Below the pieces are notes generated by a model. It was not told the DNA's origin. It did no database searches and was given only the letters and a program-made list of their open reading frames with translations. A stretch of 64,000 nucleotides of DNA from Pagrus major (Eukaryota; Chordata; Actinopteri; Spariformes; Sparidae), in the NCBI RefSeq assembly GCF_040436345.1, contig NC_133230.1, positions 21,524,197 to 21,588,196 of the forward strand, read 5' to 3'. Made by a program: the position numbers and the translations under genes. Below, one piece after another: positions 1 through 13,290 of this stretch. Positions within the stretch are counted from its first letter, which is position 1. The number at the start of each line of letters is the position of its first letter.

Positions 1-833
1 CACTACATGTGACAGATTAATTATAGCTGAGTACATGTTTTATTTTGTTTTGTTTCATGGATTTCTGATGGACTACAGGCTTGTTTAAATCCAACAATTA
101 AATGCTCACACTTCAGCACAATATTCCAACTATAATTGTGCTTTCGTTTTGTAAAGCCACTCTTATTTTTCTCCTTTTTTTGCTGATATTATTCTTGTTT
201 TTATTTATTCTGCAGCATCTTCCCAAGCTTAAATCTGTAAATCCATTTAAAGATATATTTTCCCCAAACATCTCTGCGGGATTATAAATGGACAAACAGC
301 CCACGGTGAAGTCCTCATGTGAGAGAGCAAAGCAGACTGAAGCAGAAGTTAAAGTCGAGCTTTTCCAACTGATGGGACAGACACCTGGTTTCGTCCAATT
401 TGCGATTAATTAGGCTACAGTAACTTCTGAAACAGACAAAAGCCTTTCAGCTTGAACAACACAGAAGCTAGAGAGAGACAGAGAGAGGAAACAAGTGAAG
501 GGAAATAAATGGAGTTGGGGAGGGGTGATTCCTTTTTTTATTTTTTTTTTATTTTCGCTGCTCCTCTTTCAAAACCACGGGGACAAAATGGCTGAATATT
601 TCCGTTTCTATTGAGAATAAGGACGACCGGGGGGACTAGATGAAAAAGTCTTTCTCGCAGTCAATAAGGTTGTCAAACTGGTCAGCGGTAATCAGTGCTA
701 ATGATGGGTCTGGGGTCCCTGCTCGGACAAAAGGGGCCTTGCCGCTGTTTTGTAAAGGGAAGCGACCGCGGGTCCCTCTCCAAAGAAAAGACTCCTGTGA
801 GGGTAGTCTGGAGCACGGAAATCACAACTTCTC

Positions 834-835
<2 letters not shown>

Positions 836-880
<45 letters not shown>

Positions 881-903
881 AGCGTGTGTGTGTGTGCGCG
901 CGC
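836..903. repeat. GT microsatellite
   Basis: Uninterrupted (GT)n from 836 to 877, then a short interruption and a second GT/GC run to about 903. Open frames through it (poly-Cys-Val or His-Thr) are artefacts. Confidence 0.95.
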
Positions 904-2487
904 TCATGGCTCGTCCTATTAAAAGGATTTAATCCACTTGATTGTTTTCTGACTAGTAGTAGGCCACTCATAGTCACTTCATAAATGATTAAATACAGTT
1001 GGTGAGCTAAATGAAATAACAGGCCACATCTTTTCTCCTTTCTGACCTGATCTGTATGGAGAGAGAGCGAGAAAAAAAACCATTTCATCTTTGTTTGTCT
1101 GACTTTATGGTGGACTGAGTTTACTTCACCAGGTATTTCAGCCACAGAGTATTTTTGACAATTTAAAGGTTGTCAGATAAGTGCGATTAACTCCGAGGCT
1201 CTTTCAGCTCTGGTTGTGATATGTGTTGAAGGGCAGGCTGCAGCCTTGGCTATACGTCTTTATAGCTTTGAATCTGTCCGCGTGCACCACTGTGCTGAAG
1301 TATGTCAGTATAAATGTCTGGGCAGACATGACAGCCTGGGTATCTGTCTGCAGAGCATGCCTGCATCTGATTGGATGAGATTGATATTTTTTGTTAAAGC
1401 CCCAAACAGTTTAAATACTTTATTTTACGCAACAAACAACAACAATTAAAAACAAATATTAGACTATATTTAAACATACCAAGTAATTACATATGACATA
1501 TGATATGAATGCTGCTTCACAACTGAAGTGTTTACATTCTTCCAACAGTCCTAGAAAAAATATTTCTAAGGCGAGTTGTTTACCGGGCAGAGGGGAGACG
1601 TAGCTAACATAAGGAATAACCTGTTATTTTATTCAATGTGCAGCAAAACAGAGAGAAGGTCACATATACGGGATGCTGCAGAAACGGCCTTGTCCAATTC
1701 CCCCCCCCTCTACTCTTAAGTGGCCGTGACAAACTTGTGAAGGTGAAGCTGTCAAAGTTGCATCTTCAACATGTGCAGACAACGAACCCTTAACTTCCTT
1801 TTTTTTATTTAAAAAAGAGGTTTTCTTCCAGCTTTTAAAATGTGAGAGATGGTGGAGTCAAGCAACTTTATTTTGAAGCATCCGCTCTTTAAGTGTCACC
1901 TCTCGATCTTCGAAAACCTTTTTCACCCCAGTTATATGTCGACTACCTCCCTGCCACTGTTACCAGGCCTATATATTGCGAATTTAATTACTTGCAACCA
2001 GGACGAGATGATCTCCAGCAGCAGGTCTTTTACCTGCAACACTGCTGCCTTGAACCTGATTTCTGCCTGTCAGGTCGTCTAAACTTTACAATGGTGTAGC
2101 AGCCTCATAGATTCAAAAGTCAAAGTTCGCCTCAAACAATTTCTGGAGAACAATCCTTATAAAATTGGTTTTAAAAACGCTAAACAACGAATTAAAGCGG
2201 AATCAAACTGCTCGTTCAAATCCTCCATGATAACAATAAGCGTGCATGTCTGTTTATGCTCGTTTTTGTAGCTCAGTGTTTGACTTTCAGGAGGAAATGC
2301 AGATGTTTGCACGAGACACCAGTTCAAAATCCAAAATCGAGGGACAGTGTCAGCCCACAAACGTTGTCATTGAACGTAATCCGGGGTTGAATTGTTCAAA
2401 CAGTCCACAGTAAAATGTGTGTTTATTAATCTGGGAGTTTATTTTTATACTCTGACACTCTGCAGATCGTTCCAGGGGTTTAATATA

Positions 2488-3010
2488 ACTGTACGTGTAC
2501 TCAAGCACTGTACTTCAGTGCAATTTTGATGTACGTGTACAAGTTACACTATTTTATTTGGTTCACCAGTATTCTGATACACCTGCTCTGCTGTAAAGTT
2601 TACTTTATGATGCCTGTAACAGTCTGTTTTTTAAAAGAAATAATATGTTTTAGTTAGTGATGCTGCTGTTCTACACTGCATTATATTCAGAGGTGTCTCA
2701 TATTCAGAAAAAAATGAGAAACACCTCAATATAATGCAGTCCACTACAGCCTCCTTCCACTATGGCCTCAGTAATAAATGATTGAATTTACAGACGTGAT
2801 GGCGGAGCTGTTGTAATGGACCGGTGTTCCTATTAAACTGGCCACAGAGTGCAAAATCAATTACTGAATCAATATGTATTAATAGATCATATCAATGCAG
2901 CGTTAGTGATGATGACATAATACACACTGTATTTTTCTGATATACTCTACTTTTGACTATTTGATGCTACTTCTGTAGTCTGATTACATTTTTTGAATGC
3001 ATGAGTATTT
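2488..3010. repeat. dispersed teleost repeat region with hairpin
   Basis: Contains tACTCAAG/TACTTCAGTG-type motifs related to the other ACTTAAGTA copies, a 27-nt hairpin (2675-2740), and the segment GTGTTCCTATTAAACTGGCC (2825-2844), which resembles the end of an abundant fish repeat. Boundaries are uncertain. Confidence 0.5.
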
Positions 3011-4788
3011 CTTCACTCCGGTATTGCTTTGGTTGTCTTTAAAATCAGCCCTCAGTGTCCTTAATATTCAGAAGAAATATCCCTGTCTGTGCTTCGAAGC
3101 CTTTATTTATTTATTTACTTTGTTTGTTTGAAGCCAATAAATAAATACAGTTGCATAAGGCCACAGAAGTGCCACAGAGGAGGGCTAACTCTGAGACTGT
3201 CCGTCACATTTTCCCTCTCCACGCTTCCTGAAGTGGTCGAGGTCACTCAGCAGGGGAAACTTGTCCTTTTCAGCAGGGCTTTTGTTCTCCACCCTCTGCG
3301 TTTTTTTTTCTCCAACCAAAGCACTCTCCATCCTCCACGCACTCCAATAACTTTTTTTTCCTTTTTATTTTTTTTTAAAGCCCCCCTATTGTTTGTTGTT
3401 TACAAGATTAAACCAGAGCTCTCTGGGTGATCTTTTGGAAAAGCTCGCAATCAAAATAGTTTGTTCCGAGCACCAGAGGAATCATCAGGGGCCGCATGTC
3501 TGTCAGCTCATTGTGCGAAGGCCATGAATTTATAACAAAATATTCATTTCAAATCTGCCCTTATCCCCTCTGTGTTTTCCCCCAACATTGCAAATATACA
3601 GCAGCCTTTTCTTTACAGGCTTCTGTGTGCGCGTTTAGTGAAATATTATTGTGACCTTTTACTCGCCATCGGAGAGATTTTCTCTTCCAGGAATAAGAGA
3701 CAATCTCATTTATCGTGTGTAGCTGCTTCTTCCTCTGAGGGGCTTCACAGCATCGCCATCATGATGAACTGAAAAATAGACACCACATGTCTGTGACGCC
3801 CCCTGGTGGTCGTGTGATTTCTCTACTATTCTGTACGAGGGGTCCTAGAAGTTGTTGCAGCTTTCCTAACCAGCAGCTTTAATCCAAACAAAACTCAAAT
3901 TAAGATGCAGGATAATATGCAGGCAGTTTATGGGTCTATTGTCCTGTTGGAGTATATCAAACCTAAACAAGACATATTGAAAATAATGCAGATTTTTTAA
4001 TTTTTAGTTTGAACATTTCCCAATTTTCTCAGGAGCTCGCTGCTTTGGGACTTAGCTGATTTTCTAAATAGAAGACAAAATAAATAATTGTATTTCAGAA
4101 ATACTATTACAATCCAGGCCACCAAAATAAGTTTTACTGCACATTGTGTAAATATTTATCGAGGCTATCTAGCCGAAGTGAAATAGGAATACGAAAACCC
4201 TTCAATTTAACAGACTTGCATTTGAAAACCTTTTGAAATATCCACCATTGAAATACTGACTGGACAACAACACAGGCTTAGTTTGTGTGCGAGTGTAAGA
4301 CTTTGAAATCTCCAAATTCCCAGAAACAATACGGGCTTTCTGAGATGGATCAAGAGGTTGACATCTTTCGTGTCCCTCGCTTCAAATAAAATTTAGACTC
4401 AGTAAATTCAGGGTCAATAAATGCCGATTCGTGTGAATGGGTCTGTTCATCCTCCGGTTCATCACTGAAACTCTGCAGGAGACTTTCAGCACCACGGACA
4501 GAGACACCGACCTGCACACACTCACCTCGCTCATCAATAATCTGCTTCTTCATCAGTCAGATCAGCAGGATGCCACATTTTTTGGTAAAACTTAAATGTG
4601 ATGTGACTTTTAGTTGGTGCATTAATTAAGCCCTGTGTGTTGTATCGTCTGAGAGATCCACGACTTCGGTTATTTTCACACTGGTTTCTCTGCGGATTGA
4701 CAATTTTCTTCGACCCTTTTTCACAATTTTTAAAGTCATCTCAAAAACACTTCTTAAAGGACAAAAACATAGAGTATTGTGCACCACG

Positions 4789-5033
4789 TGGCCAAAAGTA
4801 TGTGGACAGCCGAACACCCACAGTGTCAAACACCACACACCAAACTCAGGAAACCAGTCATGATAAATGAGGGAAGGAGTTTCTTTAAATTGTTGCCACG
4901 AAACTGGAAACGCACCCTCTTCTGAAGCATCAGTGTGAGCTTTACATTTTCTACTAAATGGAACAACCTATGAGCCGAAACCCTTCCACGTGCAGAACAA
5001 AAGGAGGAGTGTGTGTCCACATACTTTTGCCAT
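4789..5033. mobile_element. MITE-like element with Tc1/mariner-type ends
   Basis: Terminal inverted repeats: GGCCAAAAGTATGTGGACA at 4790-4808 and the reverse complement of TGTCCACATACTTTTGCCA at 5014-5032. About 245 bp, non-coding. The end sequence resembles Tc1/mariner-derived MITEs common in fish. No clear TA duplication is seen. Confidence 0.6.
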
Positions 5034-5464
5034 TTTGAACATTTTCAGCTGACAGTGAGGCTTCTTGTCAAAACCACCTTTTAACTTGTGAACCTGCACT
5101 AATAGGCTGTGATATAATAGCCCTTTTAATATCATTAATTTACTTTTTGTTGTTAGTGATTCCCTCCTCTTTCAGTGCTTTCTGTTACTTAAATAAATCT
5201 AGTCTGCAAATGCTAAATCATGATAAAATGACTTAATTGTGGGAATTTGGATTCCTCCATGCTGCATCCATAAAAACACACAGACGGGTGAGACAGCTGA
5301 GAACGAAGCTATAAAAACATTCACGAAAAGTAAAAGAAAGAATGACCGAAAATAAAACATGCAAAAGAGCTACAACTGGAAAATAATCAACCATCAATAA
5401 TAAAGCACTCAAAACAATGAGTATATTTTCTGTGTTTTCTGATAAAGTTGTATTTGTAGGAGAA

Positions 5465-5752
5465 CTGGTAACTCTTTATAATACCCATTTTTGATAAATG
5501 GTAGAGTTATAGTTATCCCACTATTAACAAATAATGAAATGCTTTATAAACCATTTATAAGTCAATTTTAAAGGTTTATAAACATCAATCGCAACTATAT
5601 AATAGCCATAATTGCACAATAAACAAGTGCTTAATGAAATGTCTATAAAGCATTTCATTGTATGTTAACAGTGAAATAACTATTAATTAAAGTTTAATTA
5701 ACTATAGATTAACTATTTATTAATGGTGGTTATTATAATGCGTTTCACTGTG
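5465..5752. mobile_element. probable AT-rich MITE
   Basis: The left end has CTCTTTATAATACCC and the right end GGTTATTATAATGCGTTTC; their reverse complements resemble each other imperfectly. The interior is AT-rich with repeated ATGAAATGCTTTATA/TATAAAGCATTTCAT. It resembles a family of non-autonomous fish transposons; the family is not named with confidence. Confidence 0.4.
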
Positions 5753-6816
5753 AATAAAAATGTATTTTATAATAAATCAAAGTTGCCTTTGAACAGTGTC
5801 TGGAAGTTTTCCTCTGAGGCTGCAGCATCATCATGAAGTTACGGCAGCCTGCGAGGAAAAACTGAGCTTTCGATCAAGTTCAGGTTCCGAGTCGCGCTTC
5901 GTGCGTTTCCTCAGGCGGATCAATCAATCAATCGATCGATACATCGCTCCAGCCTTGTCCCGTCGTCTGTTAGTTAGCAGACACAAAGCAGACAATGTGA
6001 GGCTATTATGAGTCAGCCAGTGTTCATGTCAGCAGGCTGCCCTGCTCACACAAAGAGGACCAACCTCGTCCAGCATCCTCCGCCTCCTATTAGAGCTGTA
6101 AGTGGCCTTTGTTTTGACAGGCGCAAAATGCGATCAGAAAACATGCTCTCTGTGCACACCCGGTGCATTGTGGGAAATCTGATATCGACGGAGCAGGCCG
6201 TGGATGAAGCTGACGGATGGAGGTCAGAGGGCCCGCAGCGGAGTCAGAGACTGAGTCGATCTCACAGAGACGGAGGAGCGAGAAAAAGTAAATTCCTAAG
6301 TTTACTAAAGATTTCAAGTAGCAGAGGACTGAATCATTTATCAGGGAGCATTAAAATGTCTTTGCGTGCTGTCCAAGGTCGTCAGTGTGAGGATTTTAAA
6401 GTGTGAGACACTGAGATGAAGCACTTGAGAGTGTGCATAAAGCCACATCCTTTGTACTGTTGCAGAAAATCTGACCCGAGTCCTTCACACAGAAATCCAT
6501 GGTCAAGCAGCTTGTTTAGGCAGCAGAGAGGACGGGGAACGTCTCATTTTTCTCGTCACCATACCATCCGCTCACATATGTGATTAATACATATAAATTG
6601 CTACAATTGTTACATAGCGCCCCGTTAATCCTCATATTTTTGGTTATTTGTTTCATTGTTATTGATATATTTGTGTTTTTTTTAATCTTACTATGTAACA
6701 AGGATTCCTATTAGAAAGTACTAGAAGAAAAAAAACCTGAGGCCTGTGAAGGGATAGCTTCTTTCAATGTTGCATTATGGGTCTATGCCAGACTGTTTGC
6801 AGTGCAGCCTATGTTT

Positions 6817-7210
6817 CTGCAAACCACAGATATGTTGAAACTTTTGTGTAAGTTTCGATTTTTGTTGTGCCAACGATGTGTTCTGGTTCGGTTCAGGCAC
6901 AAAAACTGGATCATGTTTTGGGTTTTAAAACCTCTTTGGTTGCCACGAACTCGGCTGGAGATGTCCCAACTTTCCGTCAATGACATCATGCCGAAAATTA
7001 TCGTAAAAATATCCATCGGTTTCACTCTTACAAATGTTGAAACGCAGTTTTGAACTGGCTTGGGGGCATTTTTGCCTGTTACTCCACCACCGTCCCCTCC
7101 ACCTCTCAGTGTGACAATGACATGGCACACATTGTAGAAATATATTGTAGAAATATCCGTATGGTAGCCTACATATGATGAACAAATGTGAACATATCCG
7201 TGGTTTGCAG
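6817..7210. mobile_element. 394 bp inverted-repeat element
   Basis: CTGCAAACCACAGATATGTT at 6817-6836 is matched 19 of 20 by the reverse complement of 7191-7210. No transposase frame is present between the ends. Interior wording recalls a repeat abundant in perch-like fish, from memory only. Confidence 0.65.
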
Positions 7211-7355
7211 GGCCAGATTAACCCACTAGGGGGGCATAGAGGGAAATGGGCCTGTGGGGCTCATACCACCTCCTTCCCTGTCCCCAAGTTATTGTGCAAA
7301 ACTTGAAATATTAAAGGCTCTTGTCCATGAGAGACATTCAGACAAGTGATTTTAC

Positions 7356-7358
<3 letters not shown>

Positions 7359-7419
<61 letters not shown>
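7359..7419. repeat. AC microsatellite (about 30 units)
   Basis: Nearly perfect (AC)n over 61 bp. It lies just outside the inverted-repeat element ending at 7210. Confidence 0.95.
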
Positions 7420-7424
<5 letters not shown>

Positions 7425-8359
7425 GTGTAATGGGTAAATTAATGAATCACTGTGACACTTGTCATAGCAAGAAAAGCAAAAGATCATTAGGACTGGCCTT
7501 GGTCTATTCAAGTCAGAATCTCTGCTGTGAAAAGGACTGTAATAACTAGATTTAATACAAGGGCCCTTTACAAGACATGGCCTCAAGTTTACCTCCTGTA
7601 AAATACAGTATAACACCTTAAGGGCCTTTCACAAGTCAGTTTATATTGTGCCTTACTGATGCATATTGTCAAACACATTTGCAAATAGTCCACAAACTAA
7701 GTGCCACTATTTCTTGGGGGCCCCGAAGCAGCATCCCACTTTGCCCAACTATCGATCAAGCCTTGACTGGATACTGCGATAACTATATTATCAGTTAAAT
7801 TCAATAATAATGCATTGAGTAAAAACACAAGTGCAATATATTCCTCCCTGTAAAACAGATGCTTTACTAAAATAACCTTACCCTGCCAAAAAATACCACT
7901 TAATACTTCACAATTCACAGGTGGTATAAAGTTTAGTGAGGTCTAATACCAGTACATATATAGTTTCCTATTCAATTTTACATTTAGGGCAAGTTATAAC
8001 ATGAATGCCAAGAGAGGGAATTATTGCTGTGAATTTCTCTCAGGTCAGTGGGTGTAGCACCATATGTTGCCTCTAGATGGAGACATTGACCAAAGAAAGA
8101 CACTTCCCAGAGAAGCCTCAATATGTTTTATCCAGATATGACAGTGGGGATCTAATGTCTTCTTTTTTGATGTGGCTCATTCATTAAAAACAAACAAACA
8201 AAAACATTAGTCATGGGATAACTAAAGACCAGCTTTATGAAGCAAACTTAAAGTGGAGGCTTACATTTGTATTTTATTTTCTCTCTCTTAAATGTGGATA
8301 CACTTGTGGTCCACTGTGTGCATTATTTTTTCTGAAAATCTTTGCACCTGAAATCAATG

Positions 8360-8796
8360 ATGGAATGTAATGAAGTAGATTTACTCAAGTGCTGTACTTA
8401 ACTACAACTACACCTTACTTGAGTATTTCTGTTTTCTGTTACTTTATACTTCCACTCCACTACATTTTGGAGGCAATTATTGTACTTTTACTCCACGACA
8501 TTTATTTGATTTCTTTAGTCATTAGTAACTTTGCAAATTATACAGTCATAGCCAAAGCAGCATATTTTAAAATCAATTTAATTTATCGGCAAGGTAATCA
8601 AAATAATAATGGGTCAACCTAGTATACAGTATATACATACATGTTAATATATGCATAATCTACTTTCACCTGTACTTGTGAGTACATTTAATATCAGATA
8701 CTTTTAGACTTTTACTCAAGTACTATTCATATGGGTGACTTTCATTTTTAGCACAATTTCTCTACTTTTATTCAAGTATGAGTTTTGGATACACTG
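8360..8796. repeat. ACTTAAGTA-type dispersed repeat, copy
   Basis: Contains TTTACTCAAGTGCTGTACTT near the left end, CTTCCACTCCACTACATTTT and CTTTTACTCCACGACATTT in the middle, and TTTTACTCAAGTACT near the right end. It shares these blocks in the same order with the copies at 18001-18475 and 57921-58497. Confidence 0.7.
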
Positions 8797-11146
8797 CCTT
8801 AAGATACATTTGTTATTATTTTCATTTATTATATTGCCATTCAAAAGCTTTTATGTATTAAAGATTTAGTTAAAAGAAAAATATATTGACACATTTAAAT
8901 TCAATGCTTATCTTTCACTCATCCATATAAGCACTGTGACAAATAGTGTGCTTTATAGAGAAACCATAACTTTATAAATATCAAAAGACACGCTGACTAT
9001 TATTAGTTTATTTATTCAGTTAATTTAAAGAAAAAAAAGACATTTTCTTACACATCAACTTGTATGTAGTCCATACTTGTAGTTCTGCCTTTTGGCCACA
9101 AAATGGTGCACAAGCTCCACAGTAGAAAGGAAACATCTCAGCAGCTCTGCAGCTGCAGGTTTGTACTTGACATCACTGCATGAGTAGGTAAAAAAACATG
9201 TACACTGGAACGCCTTATTTAATGAATAAACCTTCATGTAATGCTTTTATTTAAAATATATATATCTAAAAATATATTGCTCAGAAGACAATAGCCTATT
9301 TCCCTTTTTTTATTTTGGCTTATCTCAGGCCTGCAGTTAGGCTCCATTTATTATGGCAGCTGTTTACCCACATTAAGAATAATACCAAAGAACAAAGAAA
9401 GAGCTCTTGAGATACATTTTTTATTTATAATTTCATGTATACAAACAAACTGCAGGTAAATTTGGAACCGAGTGTAAATGAGCGTACAGCATTACTGAGC
9501 GGAGGGTGTGAATGTACATGTGTAAGAAAGTGTTGAGGCAGGGCAAGGGCACCAGTTGGGATTTTAAGGGTCTATATTTAAACTCTCTGGTCTCCAGTTT
9601 CTGCAGCTGTCGCCAAGTTTAAGTTCAGCACCTTGAGCCTTTCTCAGCCCTGCTCTTGGGTCAGAGTTATAAACCTGCCAAACTCTGAGACGGAGAGAGT
9701 GAAGCAGAGAACCTCGCCCTGCCCTTCAGCTCGGATCTCCTGCAGCTTCAGAAAGTCTAAATTATCCCAATGTCATTGAACTAATGTTACCTGACCAATT
9801 ATCAGCTCATCCTCGACTTTAATGCATCAAACTATGTAACAGTACTACTACACGTCTTCTTCTTACTTGCTTGACGGACTGTTTTATGTTTAAAAACGTT
9901 ATGGGATCTCTGTCTCCCTCGTTCATCCCCTTTTGAGGTTTGTTTTTGCATTGGTTTCACGTTTGCTCCTGCCCCTTAATCAATTATTGTACAATCAAAT
10001 CATTATTATCGTAGAAAAGGAATTTGCAAGCAGTCTCCATATTTCTCAAAGTCATTCAATTGTTTGTTATTTATTGTAACTGTCTGTGACATGTAGAACA
10101 ATATACTGATCCAGCCAACACCATCATGGTGATAACATATTCCAGTTTTAGTTCAAGCTGTCCACAAGCAGTCATTTCTTTTTAGATACTGACTGCATGG
10201 ACATAGACAGCAGTAAGTCACATGTGATAATGACATTCTGCTTTTTATACACTTTCTCATAACAAGTAGCAAAAATTTCATCTTTAATAATAAACACAAT
10301 AGAAAGTTACTGTATCAAGCTAGCATCCTGATTATAGGTTGTAAGTTAAATACTGTCAAATAATGAGTACTACCACAACTACTACTACTATTAGCAGCAC
10401 AGCAGACTGTATTGAAATATATATAGATATTTTTTTATTTTCACCCTGTGTCATGCTTCAGTTTTATGCACACTAGTTTACAATTTGGTTTATTTTATGT
10501 GTCTCCATGTCCATGTTTTACTTTGGGTTGAATCTGTGTGTTTTTGTGTGTGTTGTGTTCTTTAGGTGAATATGTGAAAAATCTGCATCTGCAAAAAAGC
10601 AAACATTTAAATTAATTCACATTATCTTACCAATGAAAATGAATGTCTCATCTCAATCTTAACTATTTAACTATTTTTTCAGTCTTTAAACTAATATTTA
10701 TGCATGATTGTTTAGAAATCTTCTTTGTTTGGGCACCACTTTAAAAAGACTTTGTTCTTTGTATCCTTAATATGAAGTGAATTCCAGTCAAATCACTAGT
10801 GCTAGTGAGTGTTTCTAAATGTGACCGTTAAATCTTCTGCTACTTCTCTGCAGGCAGCAGCAGCAGTTTGTTTGAAGACATGAAGGCAGCACGATGATGA
10901 GAAGGCTTCTTCCTCTTCTCTGCTTCTCCTTTGATGAGTGAGTAGATTCACATAAATGTTTTTCCAACTGTTCCAGATGCAGCTTTAATAAAGACATTTC
11001 AGTCATTTTGATGTAGAGCGAGATGACAGCTCTTCTGTAGATAATTATAGCTGCCACATGTGATAAACATGTTGTTTACATATGACAAAGATCCTACTAA
11101 TTTACCTCTACAGCCTTTACTTTGTAGGCAGTAAAACAGTACTTCC

Positions 11147-11179
<33 letters not shown>
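11147..11179. repeat. ATAG tetranucleotide microsatellite
   Basis: About eight units of ATAG in a row. Confidence 0.92.
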
Positions 11180-13184
11180 CTGGCTGTGTGTCTGCTGAAC
11201 TAGCGCCTTCTGTCCAGTGGCAGCTCTGTGCCTAATAACAGAGCTTAGCTGGCATACCAGAGCCGGTGGCACATTGGTGTAGCGGTAACTCAGAGAGAGC
11301 CTGGTAATTACCACCGGCCGCTGACACCATGCTGCAAATGCACCAGTCAGCACTGAGAGGACGAGCGGAGCATTTCGCCCTCCCTCCCTGCTGCCAGGAT
11401 GCCCTGGTGATCAGCCGTGGTGCACGGGTGGTTAGAGGGAAGAAAGTGCCTCTCACCAAATTGCAGAAAGACAAACAAATCTCTTTCTTGTCTCTTTCTG
11501 CATCATTGATAAGAATCAGAGCATGGAAAACAAGTGGGAAGCACCCTATTCACCCTATGTTTTGTTGCAAATCTAAAAGTCTTCCTGCCCTTATCTTGGC
11601 CCGTAAGCACTGAATGAGGAGTCCTGAAGGCTTTCTCTCAGGAGAGGCCCGCTGGAAAACATACTGCAGGGCCGGAATGGGAAGTTTATTTTGCTTGGTG
11701 CATGAATATCTGTGGGATGTGGGGCTCCGTGCACGGAGGGACTCCAGTTTTCTTCACAGAGGAGTTCATCACTGCAGCACCCTCACCTCTTCCTCCTCCT
11801 CCTCTGTCACTGTCTTAATAAATAATTTCACTTCATCCTAATTCTTCACACATTTTAATTTTTACGCCTTCCCTGTTCCTCTATCCCATGCAGGGTAAAA
11901 TAGGCCCAGCAGCTTCTCTCTGGGCCTTTTGTCCCTGCTCAGGGAGACGTTTGGCACACAGAGGATCGTGTTACAACTTTCATTTCCTGAATATTTTTCT
12001 CCCTTTTTTTTCCTGCATGGAACCAAGAAGGGTATTTTATCCCTCTCTGCAGCATGAAGATGAAGGGCGAGGGGGAGCAAGATGGCAGCTCAGATTCGGG
12101 CTGCTGTCACTCCAACTTTGGCAAACAAATAAAGTACAAACTGCACATAGCTGCAGGGTAGCTGTGGTGTGGTGCAGGCACAGCGGGAGTGTGGATCATA
12201 GTGTGTGAAGTGGAGGGGGGTTAGTTACTTGAGCTATTTGTGAGCCCCAGGATAGGTGAGGTGATGCCTCTCAGGAGTGTGAGGTATATTTCATTATCCC
12301 ATATCCCATACCACTTCCTCTTGTTGTGTCTGCCACCTCCTGCCACTCCCCAAAACCCCCTCGAGCCTGGAGCAGTGATGTGTCTGTGTTTGGACTCATG
12401 GATCTTTTCTTGGCTGCATATAGAAGCAGAACAACAAGCAGGATATTGGTAACAGTCTTCAGAATTATCAATTATTCATTCTATTGTGAAATAATGCCCA
12501 TGATATGATACTAATCTCAGTCATTATGGCTTTAGTTATGTCTGGCTCCTTTAAAGAAGCCATCAAGGCTGCTTCATGTCTTCACTGTAGGAAAGCAGAC
12601 TAATCTCCGGATACAGTAGAGTAGATATCGTGGCTGAAAGAGTTACTATTATTGATATTTATATATTTATATATTTTTAAGTCTTACGGGGATGTAATAA
12701 AGTCTGTAAAATTATAAGTTGGGGCTGATTTGTTTCAATATTTTTTTCTTGTTGTCAACAATAAGAAAAGACCAAAACCAAACATGTCTTCTGTCCATCT
12801 CTCAATGCTTTGGCGCCTTTCTTCCCTGATAGTTTGACACTTATTAACCCACTACTAGTGAATTAGTTTGGAGGGTAACCTCACTTTAGAATAGGGAATG
12901 TATTCTGAGTTAGACAAGTTATTTGGTCACTTTTGTGCTTTGTTAGATAAGAATAGAACATATCTATTAAGCGTTAATAAGGGAAAATGACTATTCTGGC
13001 GGTGCTATCACCTTATAAGGCTGTAAGATTGTTATTCATGTACAACAACAATGAAGAGAAAAGCTACATTAGGTCACTTGTGAGTGGAATCACAGATCAT
13101 TGTTGGTTTAAATATTTTCACTGGATTTGTTAAAACAAGTATAATGATATAAGAGTATAACCAGACTTCTTCTTTAAAGATATA

Positions 13185-13290
13185 ATAAGTAACGTTTCTG
13201 CATAAAAATGTCTAAAAACGACAAGGCATTTGTTATTTATTTTGTTGAGTTGTGTACTTACGTTATCCCAGTGTTTCCAGCAATTGTAAA
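13185..13290 (+). repeat. dispersed repeat shared with 49010-49110
   Basis: Shares GAGTTGTGTACTTA-type sequence and the surrounding block (TCTAAAAA, TTTTGTTGAGTTGTGTACTTA, TGTTTCCA-CAAT) with a second copy in mnat1 intron 6, in the same orientation. The unit probably extends further to about 13570. Confidence 0.6.

Noticed and set aside
5796..6406. Possible small gene (71 and 132 codon frames)
   Set aside because: Products are arginine/serine-rich without domain features, and no promoter or splice signals are evident.
7359..7419. CRISPR-like periodicity
   Set aside because: Simple dinucleotide repeats without spacers, in a vertebrate genome.
11329..11613. 94-codon open frame and others of similar size in the left flank
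   Set aside because: No recognisable domain, no codon pattern and no flanking splice logic; length is within chance expectation.
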